A model generated the notes under the pieces. It made no database searches and was not told where the DNA came from. It saw only the letters and a list, made by a program, of their open reading frames with translations. This document shows positions 53,782 to 60,806 of a stretch of DNA of 64,000 bases, in pieces (the stretch's first letter is position 1; each line of letters starts with the position of its first letter). The translations under genes and the position numbers were made by a program. The stretch covers positions 20,506 through 84,505 of IMG/VR virus record IMGVR_UViG_3300020433_000002, one strand, 5' to 3'. Source of the stretch: a virus.

Positions 53782-54250
53782 GAGACATAAGTATGATGGC
53801 GATACAATCATAGCCACTAGAACACTTGAGTTCGACCCATATCCTTATGAGTACATACAGGATGTAATGAAAAAGATTGAGTGTTACCTTACACCTGAGT
53901 TATTATCACACAAGAAATTGAAATATCCAGAGGATGTTATCAAATACAGATTTTATGGACATTGTTATCATTCATCACAGGCACTATTCTTCATGATGGA
54001 CACAGATAAGTTGAAACCTTATAGTGGAGTTGATTGGAGAGAAGAAAAGCATTGGTGGTTACAGGATGGAGATACAATATATGATGTAACTGTTGACCAG
54101 TATAAGTGTAGAAACAAAGTACCACCCTATGATGTTGGTAAAGAGAGTAAATGGTACGGATGGAAACAACGACCACAACAACTAACACTCGATCTCATGA
54201 CCAAAGTATTAGGTAAGAGATTGGCTCTTGACGATACTGTTAAACTATGA
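53768..54250 (+). CDS. Hypothetical protein with Cys-His-Asp triad-like motif
   Basis: This 160-residue protein has FYGHCYHSSQALFF (Cys66 at the head of a helix), EEKHWWLQDGD (His95) and IYDVTVDQY (Asp106). The order and spacing recall papain/transglutaminase-type folds, so it could be a thiol hydrolase or amidase. The family is not recognised. It overlaps the methyltransferase by 14 nt and the next gene by 4 nt. Confidence 0.6.
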   Translation: MKKVERHKYDGDTIIATRTLEFDPYPYEYIQDVMKKIECYLTPELLSHKKLKYPEDVIKYRFYGHCYHSSQALFFMMDTDKLKPYSGVDWREEKHWWLQDGDTIYDVTVDQYKCRNKVPPYDVGKESKWYGWKQRPQQLTLDLMTKVLGKRLALDDTVKL

Positions 54251-55221
54251 TATCCTATGGAGGTACAAAAGAATCGTATATGAAACCTATTGATATGACG
54301 AAAGGAAACCATAGAGTTCCCTTTGATGTATTAGGGTTCGATCCATTTTCTCAGGAACCATCTTCATTCCTTATGGAGATCACACCTGATATGGCTGCGT
54401 ACATTCTAAAACACCATAACAACGATAACAGAAAACTTATTAAATCACAAGTTAATAAGATCGTATCGAGCATAATCAAGGATGATTGGATCTTTGATGG
54501 TCAACCAATTACTTTCAATGTTGAGGGTAACTTGACCGAAGGACAACACAGACTTCATGCTATTGTTATTACAGGAGTAACTGCTAAATGCAATATTGCT
54601 CTTGGTGTAGTCACAGGTGCATTTACAAAATGTACCCCAGCTAAACCACGTAAAGCAGAAGATGAAATTCAGAGGAAGGACAAAACTGCTACTGCGAGTG
54701 AAACAAGTACCTTGCGTCAAGTCCTAATACGTAGGAGAGGTGATAAACTAACAATCCAAAATGCTATCGAAAAATGGGTATTTTGGAAACCATTTGTTAG
54801 AACTGGTAGAAAGTCAATAGATACTTTCTTTGACGAAGTTGAGAAATTCAATGCTTGGGAAAGAACATTTGGTGCGTGGGCCACACTCATGGCCACTCTC
54901 AAAAAGGAGGAGGTTGTATCTAACTTCCTATCCTTACTAGAATCAGAGATCAAGGATGATACTTCACCTTGCTGTTTGACTAGAGAATTTATACAATTCT
55001 TTGAGAAAGAGTCTGTTTACATGAGTAATGCAGGGAGAACTGAATTAGTTTACCAGTTACTATGTGTGGCGAGTGATAGAATGATGAAGGAGCCATCTGG
55101 AAACATACAATTAAATGTTTCTATGGATAAGATGAACCACGATATGTTAAGTAAGAGAGGAACCTATCGCAAGTTCCTTGATAATCCTGATAATATAATA
55201 CTAGCAGGGAAGCTTCCATAA
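54247..55221 (+). CDS. ParB/sulfiredoxin-like phage protein
   Basis: This 324-residue protein has IVSSIIKDDWIFDGQPITFN then LTEGQHRLHAI (about residues 96-106), the ParB/Srx-type motif seen in many phage proteins. The C-terminal 200 residues are helical. Members may act as DNA-binding or nuclease-like factors, but the role is not settled. An alternative ATG at 54280 is possible. A terminator follows. Confidence 0.6.
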   Translation: MISYGGTKESYMKPIDMTKGNHRVPFDVLGFDPFSQEPSSFLMEITPDMAAYILKHHNNDNRKLIKSQVNKIVSSIIKDDWIFDGQPITFNVEGNLTEGQHRLHAIVITGVTAKCNIALGVVTGAFTKCTPAKPRKAEDEIQRKDKTATASETSTLRQVLIRRRGDKLTIQNAIEKWVFWKPFVRTGRKSIDTFFDEVEKFNAWERTFGAWATLMATLKKEEVVSNFLSLLESEIKDDTSPCCLTREFIQFFEKESVYMSNAGRTELVYQLLCVASDRMMKEPSGNIQLNVSMDKMNHDMLSKRGTYRKFLDNPDNIILAGKLP

Positions 55222-55231
55222 CTGGCACACT

Positions 55232-55255
55232 AGGGGTTGTAACGACCCCTTTTTT
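55232..55255 (+). terminator. Rho-independent terminator
   Basis: AGGGGT (55232-55237) with ACCCCT (55245-55250), then T-run. TATACT at 55260-55265 follows and is a probable -10 for the next unit. Confidence 0.85.
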
Positions 55256-55290
55256 ATTATATACTATAAGAGTAATTAAAGGAGCATTAA

Positions 55291-55431
55291 ATGAGGTGTG
55301 AAGTTAAACTATACGTTGCAGGTAAGGTATTTACTGAAGACGTTCATGCTGTTGACTATGCTGAAGCAAGGCAAGTTGCATTAGCAAGAAATCCTAACGC
55401 AAGAGTAATTGGTGTAAATGCGAAGTTCTAA
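55291..55431 (+). CDS. Small conserved hypothetical protein (46 aa)
   Basis: Preceded by AAAGGAGC (good ribosome site). MRCEVKLYVAGKVFTEDVHA then a short helix; ends VIGVNAKF. I recall similar small proteins in many cyanomyoviruses. It overlaps the next gene by 14 nt. Confidence 0.65.
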   Translation: MRCEVKLYVAGKVFTEDVHAVDYAEARQVALARNPNARVIGVNAKF

Positions 55432-55618
55432 CTATCAAACCTTTTATAAGGATGCGATAAAGAATAAGCAAGGATATGTAACTAAAGACGGGATGTGGGC
55501 AGCTATCCCGTCTAATGGTAAGAAGTTTGCTATTGTTCACAATGGAGAAGTAGTACACTTCTCAAGGAACTACGATAGTGCAATCAACTACATAAAGAGA
55601 GAATTAAAAAGGAAATGA
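55418..55618 (+). CDS. Small basic hypothetical protein (66 aa)
   Basis: Basic protein, MWAAIPSNGKKFAIVHNGEV then YDSAINYIKRELKRK. The beta-hairpin plus helix layout could bind nucleic acid. It overlaps the next gene by 4 nt. Confidence 0.6.
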   Translation: MRSSNYQTFYKDAIKNKQGYVTKDGMWAAIPSNGKKFAIVHNGEVVHFSRNYDSAINYIKRELKRK

Positions 55619-55806
55619 AAGATCAAAGATCAGTAGATAAAAAAGAGTCACCCGACGTAAAATATCAGAGAGCATTAGATCTTTTTACAGAGTCAGTTAT
55701 GAAGCCTGATACTGATTTGCGTGGTTGTGCACATAATCAAGGTTGTTATGATCAGTTGATGGAGATACGAGAGAAAGTTCTTATATATCTTCAAAATCAA
55801 CGATAA
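55615..55806 (+). CDS. Small helical hypothetical protein (63 aa)
   Basis: Two helices, with VKYQRALDLFTESVMK and QLMEIREKVLIYLQ joined by a Cys-containing loop (GCAHNQGCYD). Last of three coupled small genes. Function unknown. Confidence 0.55.
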   Translation: MKDQRSVDKKESPDVKYQRALDLFTESVMKPDTDLRGCAHNQGCYDQLMEIREKVLIYLQNQR

Positions 55807-55870
55807 GTATTTGTGCGTAGGCATAAATTTTTGTAAAAATGTATCATGAAATACAGACATAATTTGTCTA

Positions 55871-55876
55871 TATAAT
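55871..55876 (+). promoter_or_regulatory. Putative promoter -10 (TATAAT)
   Basis: TATAAT just after a small hairpin AGACA/TGTCT (55855-55869). No strong -35 is seen. About 75 nt of leader precedes the next ATG. The gap 55807-55950 holds nothing else. Confidence 0.45.
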
Positions 55877-55950
55877 AATGAAGAGTTAGGGTAAAGAAGA
55901 TGCACTAAACTTCTTTGTTATGACTATTCATTTACTGAGGTTCAATCATC

Positions 55951-56100
55951 ATGCACAACTTAATTTCCTTTAATCAGTTAGGTGGAGACTACGAAGATCC
56001 CCATAACGATTTAATCAAAGAATACTACGAGTGTCTGATTGAATGTGATCAAGAACATCATGTATGTAAACGTATTTGTAAGGAGGTTTTAATTAACTAA
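55951..56100 (+). CDS. Small Cys/His-rich hypothetical protein (49 aa)
   Basis: MHNLISFNQLGGDYEDPHND, then YYECLIECDQEHHVCKRICK with four cysteines and two histidines that could hold a zinc ion. Too short for most gene finders. The following 130 nt carry no gene, only a terminator and promoter. Confidence 0.6.
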   Translation: MHNLISFNQLGGDYEDPHNDLIKEYYECLIECDQEHHVCKRICKEVLIN

Positions 56101-56176
56101 CACGTAAACATTACATAGGTTAAAGGCAAAATGGAAAAGTATTTACATCCACCTTAAAGCAAACATTCATTCACTC

Positions 56177-56205
56177 AACCCTTGACTTCTGAAGTCAGGG
56201 GTTTT
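56177..56205 (+). terminator. Hairpin terminator with long stem
   Basis: AACCCTTGACTTC (56177-56189) pairs with GAAGTCAGGGGTT (56191-56203) with one G-T pair, followed by T. It is the longest hairpin of the early region. Confidence 0.75.
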
Positions 56206-56210
56206 ATAAT
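56182..56210 (+). promoter_or_regulatory. Sigma-70 promoter inside the terminator hairpin
   Basis: TTGACT (56182-56187) lies in the 5' arm of the hairpin; 17 nt later TATAAT (56205-56210) grows out of the T-run. Start about 56217. Confidence 0.75.
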
Positions 56211-56214
56211 AGCA

Positions 56215-56222
56215 TATAAATA
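56215..56222 (+). promoter_or_regulatory. T4-type late promoter (TATAAATA)
   Basis: Exact TATAAATA, 5 nt after the sigma-70 -10 box and 28 nt before the next ATG, so this gene could be read both early and late. Confidence 0.55.
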
Positions 56223-56250
56223 GGCTTTCATGCAATTCGCCTATGGTACA

Positions 56251-56400
56251 ATGAATGATAAACAAGCCGCAAAAAGACTCATTAAAATAGCAAAAAAACA
56301 TCCTAAATTGTATAATAAAAGGGATGTATGGTATGCTAAAATGATTAAAAAACTAATAAAGAAAAATGACTCAGGACTCACTAAAGATAAACCAGAATAA
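56251..56400 (+). CDS. Small basic hypothetical protein (49 aa)
   Basis: MNDKQAAKRLIKIAKKHPKL with a second basic helix; strongly positive. An in-frame ATG at 56230 would add seven residues but leave a leader of only about 13 nt. It overlaps the next gene by 35 nt. Perhaps nucleic-acid binding. Confidence 0.6.
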   Translation: MNDKQAAKRLIKIAKKHPKLYNKRDVWYAKMIKKLIKKNDSGLTKDKPE

Positions 56401-56524
56401 GGATGGTTCATTTGCTGTTGAGTGGGATAAAAACGATCCTAACTGGAAATTTATGAACAACTTGACTTCTAAGGAAATTCAAGATATTATACAAAAAGCA
56501 ATGAAAGAAGATGGCCTTATCTGA
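56366..56524 (+). CDS. Small hypothetical protein (52 aa)
   Basis: MTQDSLKINQNKDGSFAVEW, then WKFMNNLTSKEIQDIIQKAM, a beta-hairpin and helix. Overlaps both neighbours (35 and 14 nt). Function unknown. Confidence 0.6.
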   Translation: MTQDSLKINQNKDGSFAVEWDKNDPNWKFMNNLTSKEIQDIIQKAMKEDGLI

Positions 56525-56732
56525 TACAGTAAAATCATCCTTAAAGGATGCACAAGATGATTTAAGAGAAGCACTTGCCTGTGCAGCTAGAACTGAAAAA
56601 CCATTTGTGAGTAAGCACATAGCAGCCTTACTTGCTGATATAGAAAACCTTATGGATGCTAGTGACGTGATTGATAGCATCGAGAGTCGAAAACTTGGAG
56701 ATAGTGGATTCTTTGGTACATTTCATGATTAA
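56511..56732 (+). CDS. Small helical hypothetical protein (73 aa)
   Basis: Ala/Leu-rich helices: SSLKDAQDDLREALACAART and HIAALLADIENLMDASDVID. No motif. Ends the run of three overlapping small genes. Confidence 0.6.
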   Translation: MALSDTVKSSLKDAQDDLREALACAARTEKPFVSKHIAALLADIENLMDASDVIDSIESRKLGDSGFFGTFHD

Positions 56733-56779
56733 ATTATAAAGACAATCTTAAAATTATAAATCATTTATATAACCTATGT

Positions 56780-56785
56780 TATAAT
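56780..56785 (+). promoter_or_regulatory. Putative promoter -10 (TATAAT)
   Basis: TATAAT 23 nt before the next ATG in an AT-rich gap; no clear -35. Confidence 0.45.
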
Positions 56786-56808
56786 ACCAACACATACACC
56801 GAGAAAAA

Positions 56809-57024
56809 ATGATCAATTTAGACGAAAGATACCACGATTACCTTATAAATGGTAAATTAGTAAGGGTTGATGGGATCAGCGAAAAATTGATCGGATATGG
56901 TTGGCATTGTGATGGAAACGAAATAAAAGGGTACTATCTTACTACAGAAAATCATAAATTATATTATAATATGGATCAAGTCTTTCAGTATAGGACACCA
57001 CTCAAGGAGAAATTAAATGTCTAA
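56809..57024 (+). CDS. Small hypothetical protein (71 aa)
   Basis: Tyr/Gly-rich beta-type protein: YHDYLINGKLVRVDGISEKL, then GWHCDGNEIKGYYLTTENH. Overlaps the next gene by 8 nt. Not recognised. Confidence 0.6.
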   Translation: MINLDERYHDYLINGKLVRVDGISEKLIGYGWHCDGNEIKGYYLTTENHKLYYNMDQVFQYRTPLKEKLNV

Positions 57025-57283
57025 AATCAAACACGATTTAAGTCACGAATCTTACATTGACCCAGAGGACAACAAAGAGCATATTAATCATGGTATGTTA
57101 GAATATTCAGTAGAGGAACTAGAAAATGTTCATGCCGATTACGAAGACTATCACAAAAATGATGTCGTTGATCCTAATGATGGTAAGATTAATGACTGGC
57201 ACACAAGACATGAGGATAAGCATTTAGAAATATATTGCGACAACCATCCTGACGCATTTGAATGTAGAGTATATGACGATTGA
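57017..57283 (+). CDS. Small acidic hypothetical protein (88 aa)
   Basis: Rich in Asp, Glu and His (HINHGMLEYSVEELENVHADY). Preceded by AAGGAGA. Ends 16 nt before the second halogenase, so it may be its operon partner. Confidence 0.6.
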   Translation: MSKIKHDLSHESYIDPEDNKEHINHGMLEYSVEELENVHADYEDYHKNDVVDPNDGKINDWHTRHEDKHLEIYCDNHPDAFECRVYDD

Positions 57284-57299
57284 TTGATATGATTTTGTT

Positions 57300-58823
57300 A
57301 TGGAAAATGTAAGGAACATCACTATAGTTGGTGGTGGTACGGCTGGTTGGATGACTGCTACATGGTTAGTCAGAAGAGCAGCCGCTTTTCATCATTCTCA
57401 TGTAACTTTAATTGATAAGGAAGTACCTGAGAGAATAGGAGTAGGAGAAGCAAATCTTTTAAACTTCAATAAGTTTATGCAATATTGTGGTTTTAATGAT
57501 CCTACTGAGTGGATGGAGGAAGTGGATGCTACTTATAAGGGTGGTATCATATATCCTAATTGGGGTAAAGATGGTAAGACAATCTATCATCCATTTGGTC
57601 AGTTTCACTTTAGTACTACTGCACCTGATGGAACAGAATTTACAATACCATTTGGTGATGTTTTACAAACAAATACTGATATAGATTATCCGTCATCATT
57701 AACTTTCTTTCCGTCTTTAATTAAGAATAAAGTAGAGATAGATGATCTAGCAGGGTATTCTGAGCAATTAGATTGTGGTAAGTATGTTGAGTTCTTGATA
57801 AGACATATTAAGGGGTCAGATGGATTTACATACATTAATTCTACTGTTGAAAATATAAATTGGGATGGAGATAGTATAGCATCACTAGACTTGGCTGATG
57901 GTACTAACAATAAAGCAGATATATTCATTGACTGTACTGGATTTAAGAGACTGTTATCAGATAAAAGAGAGATCATTGATTATAGTGATAGATTATTTGT
58001 AAATACTGCTGTTGCTACTAGAGTACAGTATGTTGATAGAGAGAAGGAGTTACATCCATACACTACTGCTACTGCTACTGATCATGGATGGATATGGGAA
58101 ACACCATTAACTACTAGAATAGGATCAGGGTTAATATTTAATAGAAATATTACTGATATTGAGGATGCTAAGGAATATTTTGTTAAGCATTGGGATGATA
58201 GAATTAAGAAGGAAGATGTAAGAGCCATAAATTGGGATCCTAATAGAATTAAAGAGTTTTGGAAGGGTAATGTAATAAACATAGGTTTATCTGGTGGATT
58301 CATTGAACCACTAGAAAGTACAGGAATTGGATTTATTATTAATGGAATAGAACTACTAGAAGATTGTTTGATAGGTGGGTGTTATGATTACATGGACATG
58401 AACCAATATAATTTAAAGATGGTAAATGACTATGAAAGTGCTGTTGATTTTATTAGTATGCACTATGACTTCTCACATATTCAGAGTCCATTTTGGGATT
58501 ATGTAAGAAAGACTTTTAAGAAATCTGGATTCCAGAAAATGATGGAGAGTTCTATTAGAAACCCTGATTATCCAACATATAAAGTATTGAGACATGGATT
58601 TTTTGGTGGTCATAACTGGTCAATCTGGTTACATCAATTAATGGATGATGTTCCAAGTAAGACATACTTTGATAATAGAAAATGGCGAGGAGAATTAGTT
58701 GCAAGACTACATGATATGAAAAGGAGAGCAAGTAAAGCCTTACCACACCTTGAAGCACTAGAATATAAACCAACACTTGAGGAGAGAATGGTAGGTACTA
58801 AACCAAGATGGATGGACATTTAA
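57300..58823 (+). CDS. Flavin-dependent halogenase (tryptophan halogenase family), full length
   Basis: This 507-residue protein is the usual size of PrnA/RebH. FAD-binding GGGTAGW (11-17), GVGEANLLNF (47-56), active-site Lys80 in VDATYKGGIIYPNWG, WIWETP (264-269) matching the family's WxWxIP, IDCTGF, and GFIEPLESTGIGF (333-345). All catalytic features are kept. It needs FADH2 from a host or phage reductase. It lies apart from the first halogenase, in the early region, so the two are probably separate acquisitions or old duplicates. Known viral relative: VirX1 of cyanophage Syn10. Confidence 0.92.
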   Translation: MENVRNITIVGGGTAGWMTATWLVRRAAAFHHSHVTLIDKEVPERIGVGEANLLNFNKFMQYCGFNDPTEWMEEVDATYKGGIIYPNWGKDGKTIYHPFGQFHFSTTAPDGTEFTIPFGDVLQTNTDIDYPSSLTFFPSLIKNKVEIDDLAGYSEQLDCGKYVEFLIRHIKGSDGFTYINSTVENINWDGDSIASLDLADGTNNKADIFIDCTGFKRLLSDKREIIDYSDRLFVNTAVATRVQYVDREKELHPYTTATATDHGWIWETPLTTRIGSGLIFNRNITDIEDAKEYFVKHWDDRIKKEDVRAINWDPNRIKEFWKGNVINIGLSGGFIEPLESTGIGFIINGIELLEDCLIGGCYDYMDMNQYNLKMVNDYESAVDFISMHYDFSHIQSPFWDYVRKTFKKSGFQKMMESSIRNPDYPTYKVLRHGFFGGHNWSIWLHQLMDDVPSKTYFDNRKWRGELVARLHDMKRRASKALPHLEALEYKPTLEERMVGTKPRWMDI

Positions 58824-58841
58824 AATAATATCTGTTATAAT
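58813..58841 (+). promoter_or_regulatory. Sigma-70 promoter
   Basis: TGGACA (58813-58818), 17 nt, TATAAT (58836-58841), 21 nt before the methyltransferase ATG; the -35 is inside the halogenase end. Confidence 0.7.
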
Positions 58842-58862
58842 ACAATTAAACACCATACCACT

Positions 58863-59834
58863 ATGATCGAGATAAAGCAACAGCCTGCTGAGAAAATAAA
58901 GGATATAGAGCAAGATTTTGATTTAGTTTACATGGATCCACCTTTCGGATTACAACGTGACTTCACTATGGTCGAGAAGGATGGAGAGAAGAAGGGATTT
59001 TCTGATAAATGGGATTCATTTGATGATTATATTATATGGTATGCTAATATTGTACACTCAGCATGGTATAAGTTAAAAAAGAACGGATGGATGTATTTAC
59101 ATAATAATTTTATTGGTAATGCTCTATTATTATCTAAAGTAATACCTGAGATACGTGATAGTTTCTATACAAATATATCATGGAAGAGATCAGGGCCGAA
59201 GAATAATATAAAGAATGGATGGGGTAATATTGTAGATTCTATCATGGTTCTTAAGAAAGGCAACCCATATTTTGAGGTTGAATATGGATCACTAGATCCA
59301 GTATATGAAGCAAATAGTTTCAAGAATAAGGATGAAGTTGGTTACTATGCACTAGCAAAAGTTACAGGAGAGAAGAGTAGGCCGTGTGCTAAGTATGAGT
59401 ATAAAGGTTATAATCCTGAGTATGGATTTAGAATAGCACAAGAGAAACTCAAAGCACTTGATGATCAGAACTTACTACATTATGGTAAGAATATGTTATA
59501 CAAAAAGATATACTCTCATGAGTCTAAGGGAGTTCCAGTTCAGAATTTCTGGGATGATGTGTATTTTATATCGAGGAGTGAGAAGAACAAGAGAAAGTAT
59601 CCTACTCAAAAACCAATAAAATTATTAGAGAGAATAATCAAATCAAGTTGCCCTGAGAAGGGATGGGTATTGGATCCTTTTTGTGGATCAGGAACAACTG
59701 CTATTGCATCATTCAATCTAAATAGAAATTGTATCACAACTGACGTGAATCCTGACGCAATTAAGATGACTGATGTGGCACTAAAAGAACTGGCACAAGA
59801 GAAGTTGAATCCTTTAGTTGACGTGTTATATTAA
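58863..59834 (+). CDS. DNA methyltransferase (N6-adenine type)
   Basis: This 323-residue protein has DLVYMDPPFGLQRDF (catalytic DPPF, residues about 20-34), YPTQKPIKLLERII, then DPFCGSGTTAIASFNL (SAM-binding). This is the beta-class layout. It differs clearly from the methyltransferase at 52936 (SPPY type), so the phage can probably mark two different sites. No cognate nuclease is seen. Confidence 0.88.
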   Translation: MIEIKQQPAEKIKDIEQDFDLVYMDPPFGLQRDFTMVEKDGEKKGFSDKWDSFDDYIIWYANIVHSAWYKLKKNGWMYLHNNFIGNALLLSKVIPEIRDSFYTNISWKRSGPKNNIKNGWGNIVDSIMVLKKGNPYFEVEYGSLDPVYEANSFKNKDEVGYYALAKVTGEKSRPCAKYEYKGYNPEYGFRIAQEKLKALDDQNLLHYGKNMLYKKIYSHESKGVPVQNFWDDVYFISRSEKNKRKYPTQKPIKLLERIIKSSCPEKGWVLDPFCGSGTTAIASFNLNRNCITTDVNPDAIKMTDVALKELAQEKLNPLVDVLY

Positions 59835-59841
59835 TAGTAGG

Positions 59842-59911
59842 GAAACAAAAGGGCAACCCTCGACAGAACATTCCTTATGGATCTAGTTCAACCGAGAACC
59901 CTTTTTGTTTC
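59842..59911 (+). terminator. Long structured hairpin, probable terminator
   Basis: GAAACAAAAGGG (59842-59853) pairs with CCCTTTTTGTTTC (59899-59911) with one bulged T; inside, CTCG (859-862) pairs with CGAG (893-896) and GAAC (866-869) with GTTC (886-889). The T-run within the 3' arm suits termination, but a regulatory role is possible. Confidence 0.6.
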
Positions 59912-59936
59912 TCGCACCCTATTATTGGAGCATTAA

Positions 59937-60392
59937 ATGTCAACCAGATCAAGAATCGGAATTTTACAAGATGACTTATCAGTTAAGTCTGTTTATCATC
60001 ATTGGGATGGATACCCTGAGTGGTTAGGAGTAACTCTTGAGCAACAGTACAATACAAGAGAGAAAGTTGCTGAGTTGATTGATGGTGGTAATATGAGTTC
60101 ATGTTGGTCAGATAATAAATTTGATGTTGAAACAAAAGAGTTCATTAAAATTGATGACCCAAAACCTAGTTACTATGGTGGGGATGATGAGAGGCCACAT
60201 CACAATAAATCAATCGAGGACTTTCTACAGGATGCAAATATGTCTGAAGAGTTTCTTTATCTCTTTACCAATAATGAGTTTGGTTGGAGTGCATGGTCAG
60301 TAACACCTAAGTATGATAAAGAATGGAATGTTCTTGATACTGATACTACCAGAGTTGAGATCCCTGCATGGGATGTAGCAGACGATAGTTAA
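59937..60392 (+). CDS. Conserved phage hypothetical protein (151 aa)
   Basis: Starts MSTRSRIGILQDDLSVKSVY with HHWDGYPEWLGVTL, a pattern I know from many phage and some bacterial hypothetical proteins of unknown role. The middle holds DGGNMSSCWSDNKFD. A GGAG ribosome site precedes the ATG. Confidence 0.65.
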   Translation: MSTRSRIGILQDDLSVKSVYHHWDGYPEWLGVTLEQQYNTREKVAELIDGGNMSSCWSDNKFDVETKEFIKIDDPKPSYYGGDDERPHHNKSIEDFLQDANMSEEFLYLFTNNEFGWSAWSVTPKYDKEWNVLDTDTTRVEIPAWDVADDS

Positions 60393-60442
60393 ACTGTCAC
60401 ATCCGATATTGTATCATGATGTAAAACTGCTATAATAAATGT

Positions 60443-60585
60443 GTAAGGCAAGGATCTATGGTTGTCTCTGTTCAGCAGAGAAATTACGTCCTGTAAGTCC
60501 TTTAGGGGTGTACTGTGGTAGTTCTAGAGAAATTACTTAATGAGTGGTTCAAATCATTTGCGTACCAAACCACCGCCCTTTTTTT
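60443..60585 (+). ncRNA. Putative non-coding RNA
   Basis: The 214-nt gap 60393-60606 has TATAAT at 60431-60436 (TTGTAT 16 nt upstream). A perfect hairpin TCTCTG/CAGAGA (60465-60481) follows, then an 11-nt direct repeat AGAGAAATTAC (60477-60487 and 60526-60536), and a terminator GTGGTT/AACCAC (60544-60573) with CGCCC and seven T. The only ORF is 12 codons (60458-60496), which could instead be a leader peptide. No family recognised. Confidence 0.5.
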
Positions 60586-60606
60586 GTAAACCTGACTATT
60601 TTTCTA

Positions 60607-60720
60607 ATGTCTAAAACTTTCGCTGAGTTCCTACTTGATAACGCATCTACAGGTAATGAGATTCTCTCAGTTCTCGATGATATTGTAGAGGTAACTGAAA
60701 CAGGAGGAACCGATCTATAG
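60607..60720 (+). CDS. Small acidic hypothetical protein (37 aa)
   Basis: MSKTFAEFLLDNASTGNEIL then SVLDDIVEVTET; I recall similar short ORFs in cyanophages. Short terminator follows. Confidence 0.5.
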   Translation: MSKTFAEFLLDNASTGNEILSVLDDIVEVTETGGTDL

Positions 60721-60742
60721 GCCAATTAAATAAGTGGAACAC

Positions 60743-60766
60743 GACCCCTACACAGGGGTCTTTTTT
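60743..60766 (+). terminator. Rho-independent terminator
   Basis: GACCCCT (60743-60749) with AGGGGTC (60754-60760), loop ACAC, then six T. Confidence 0.9.
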
Positions 60767-60770
60767 CCTC

Positions 60771-60776
60771 TATAAT
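60771..60776 (+). promoter_or_regulatory. Putative promoter -10 (TATAAT)
   Basis: TATAATAAGTACATA begins 4 nt after the terminator T-run; a weak TACACA (60749-60754) lies 16 nt upstream within the hairpin. The same 15-nt string recurs at 63719. Confidence 0.5.
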
Positions 60777-60806
60777 AAGTACATAACAAACACAAAGAGT
60801 AACTCA

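Noticed and set aside
60541-60560. GGTTCAAATC resembling a tRNA T-loop
   Set aside because: The flanking bases cannot form the T-stem and no acceptor or anticodon arm is present; it is part of a terminator hairpin.
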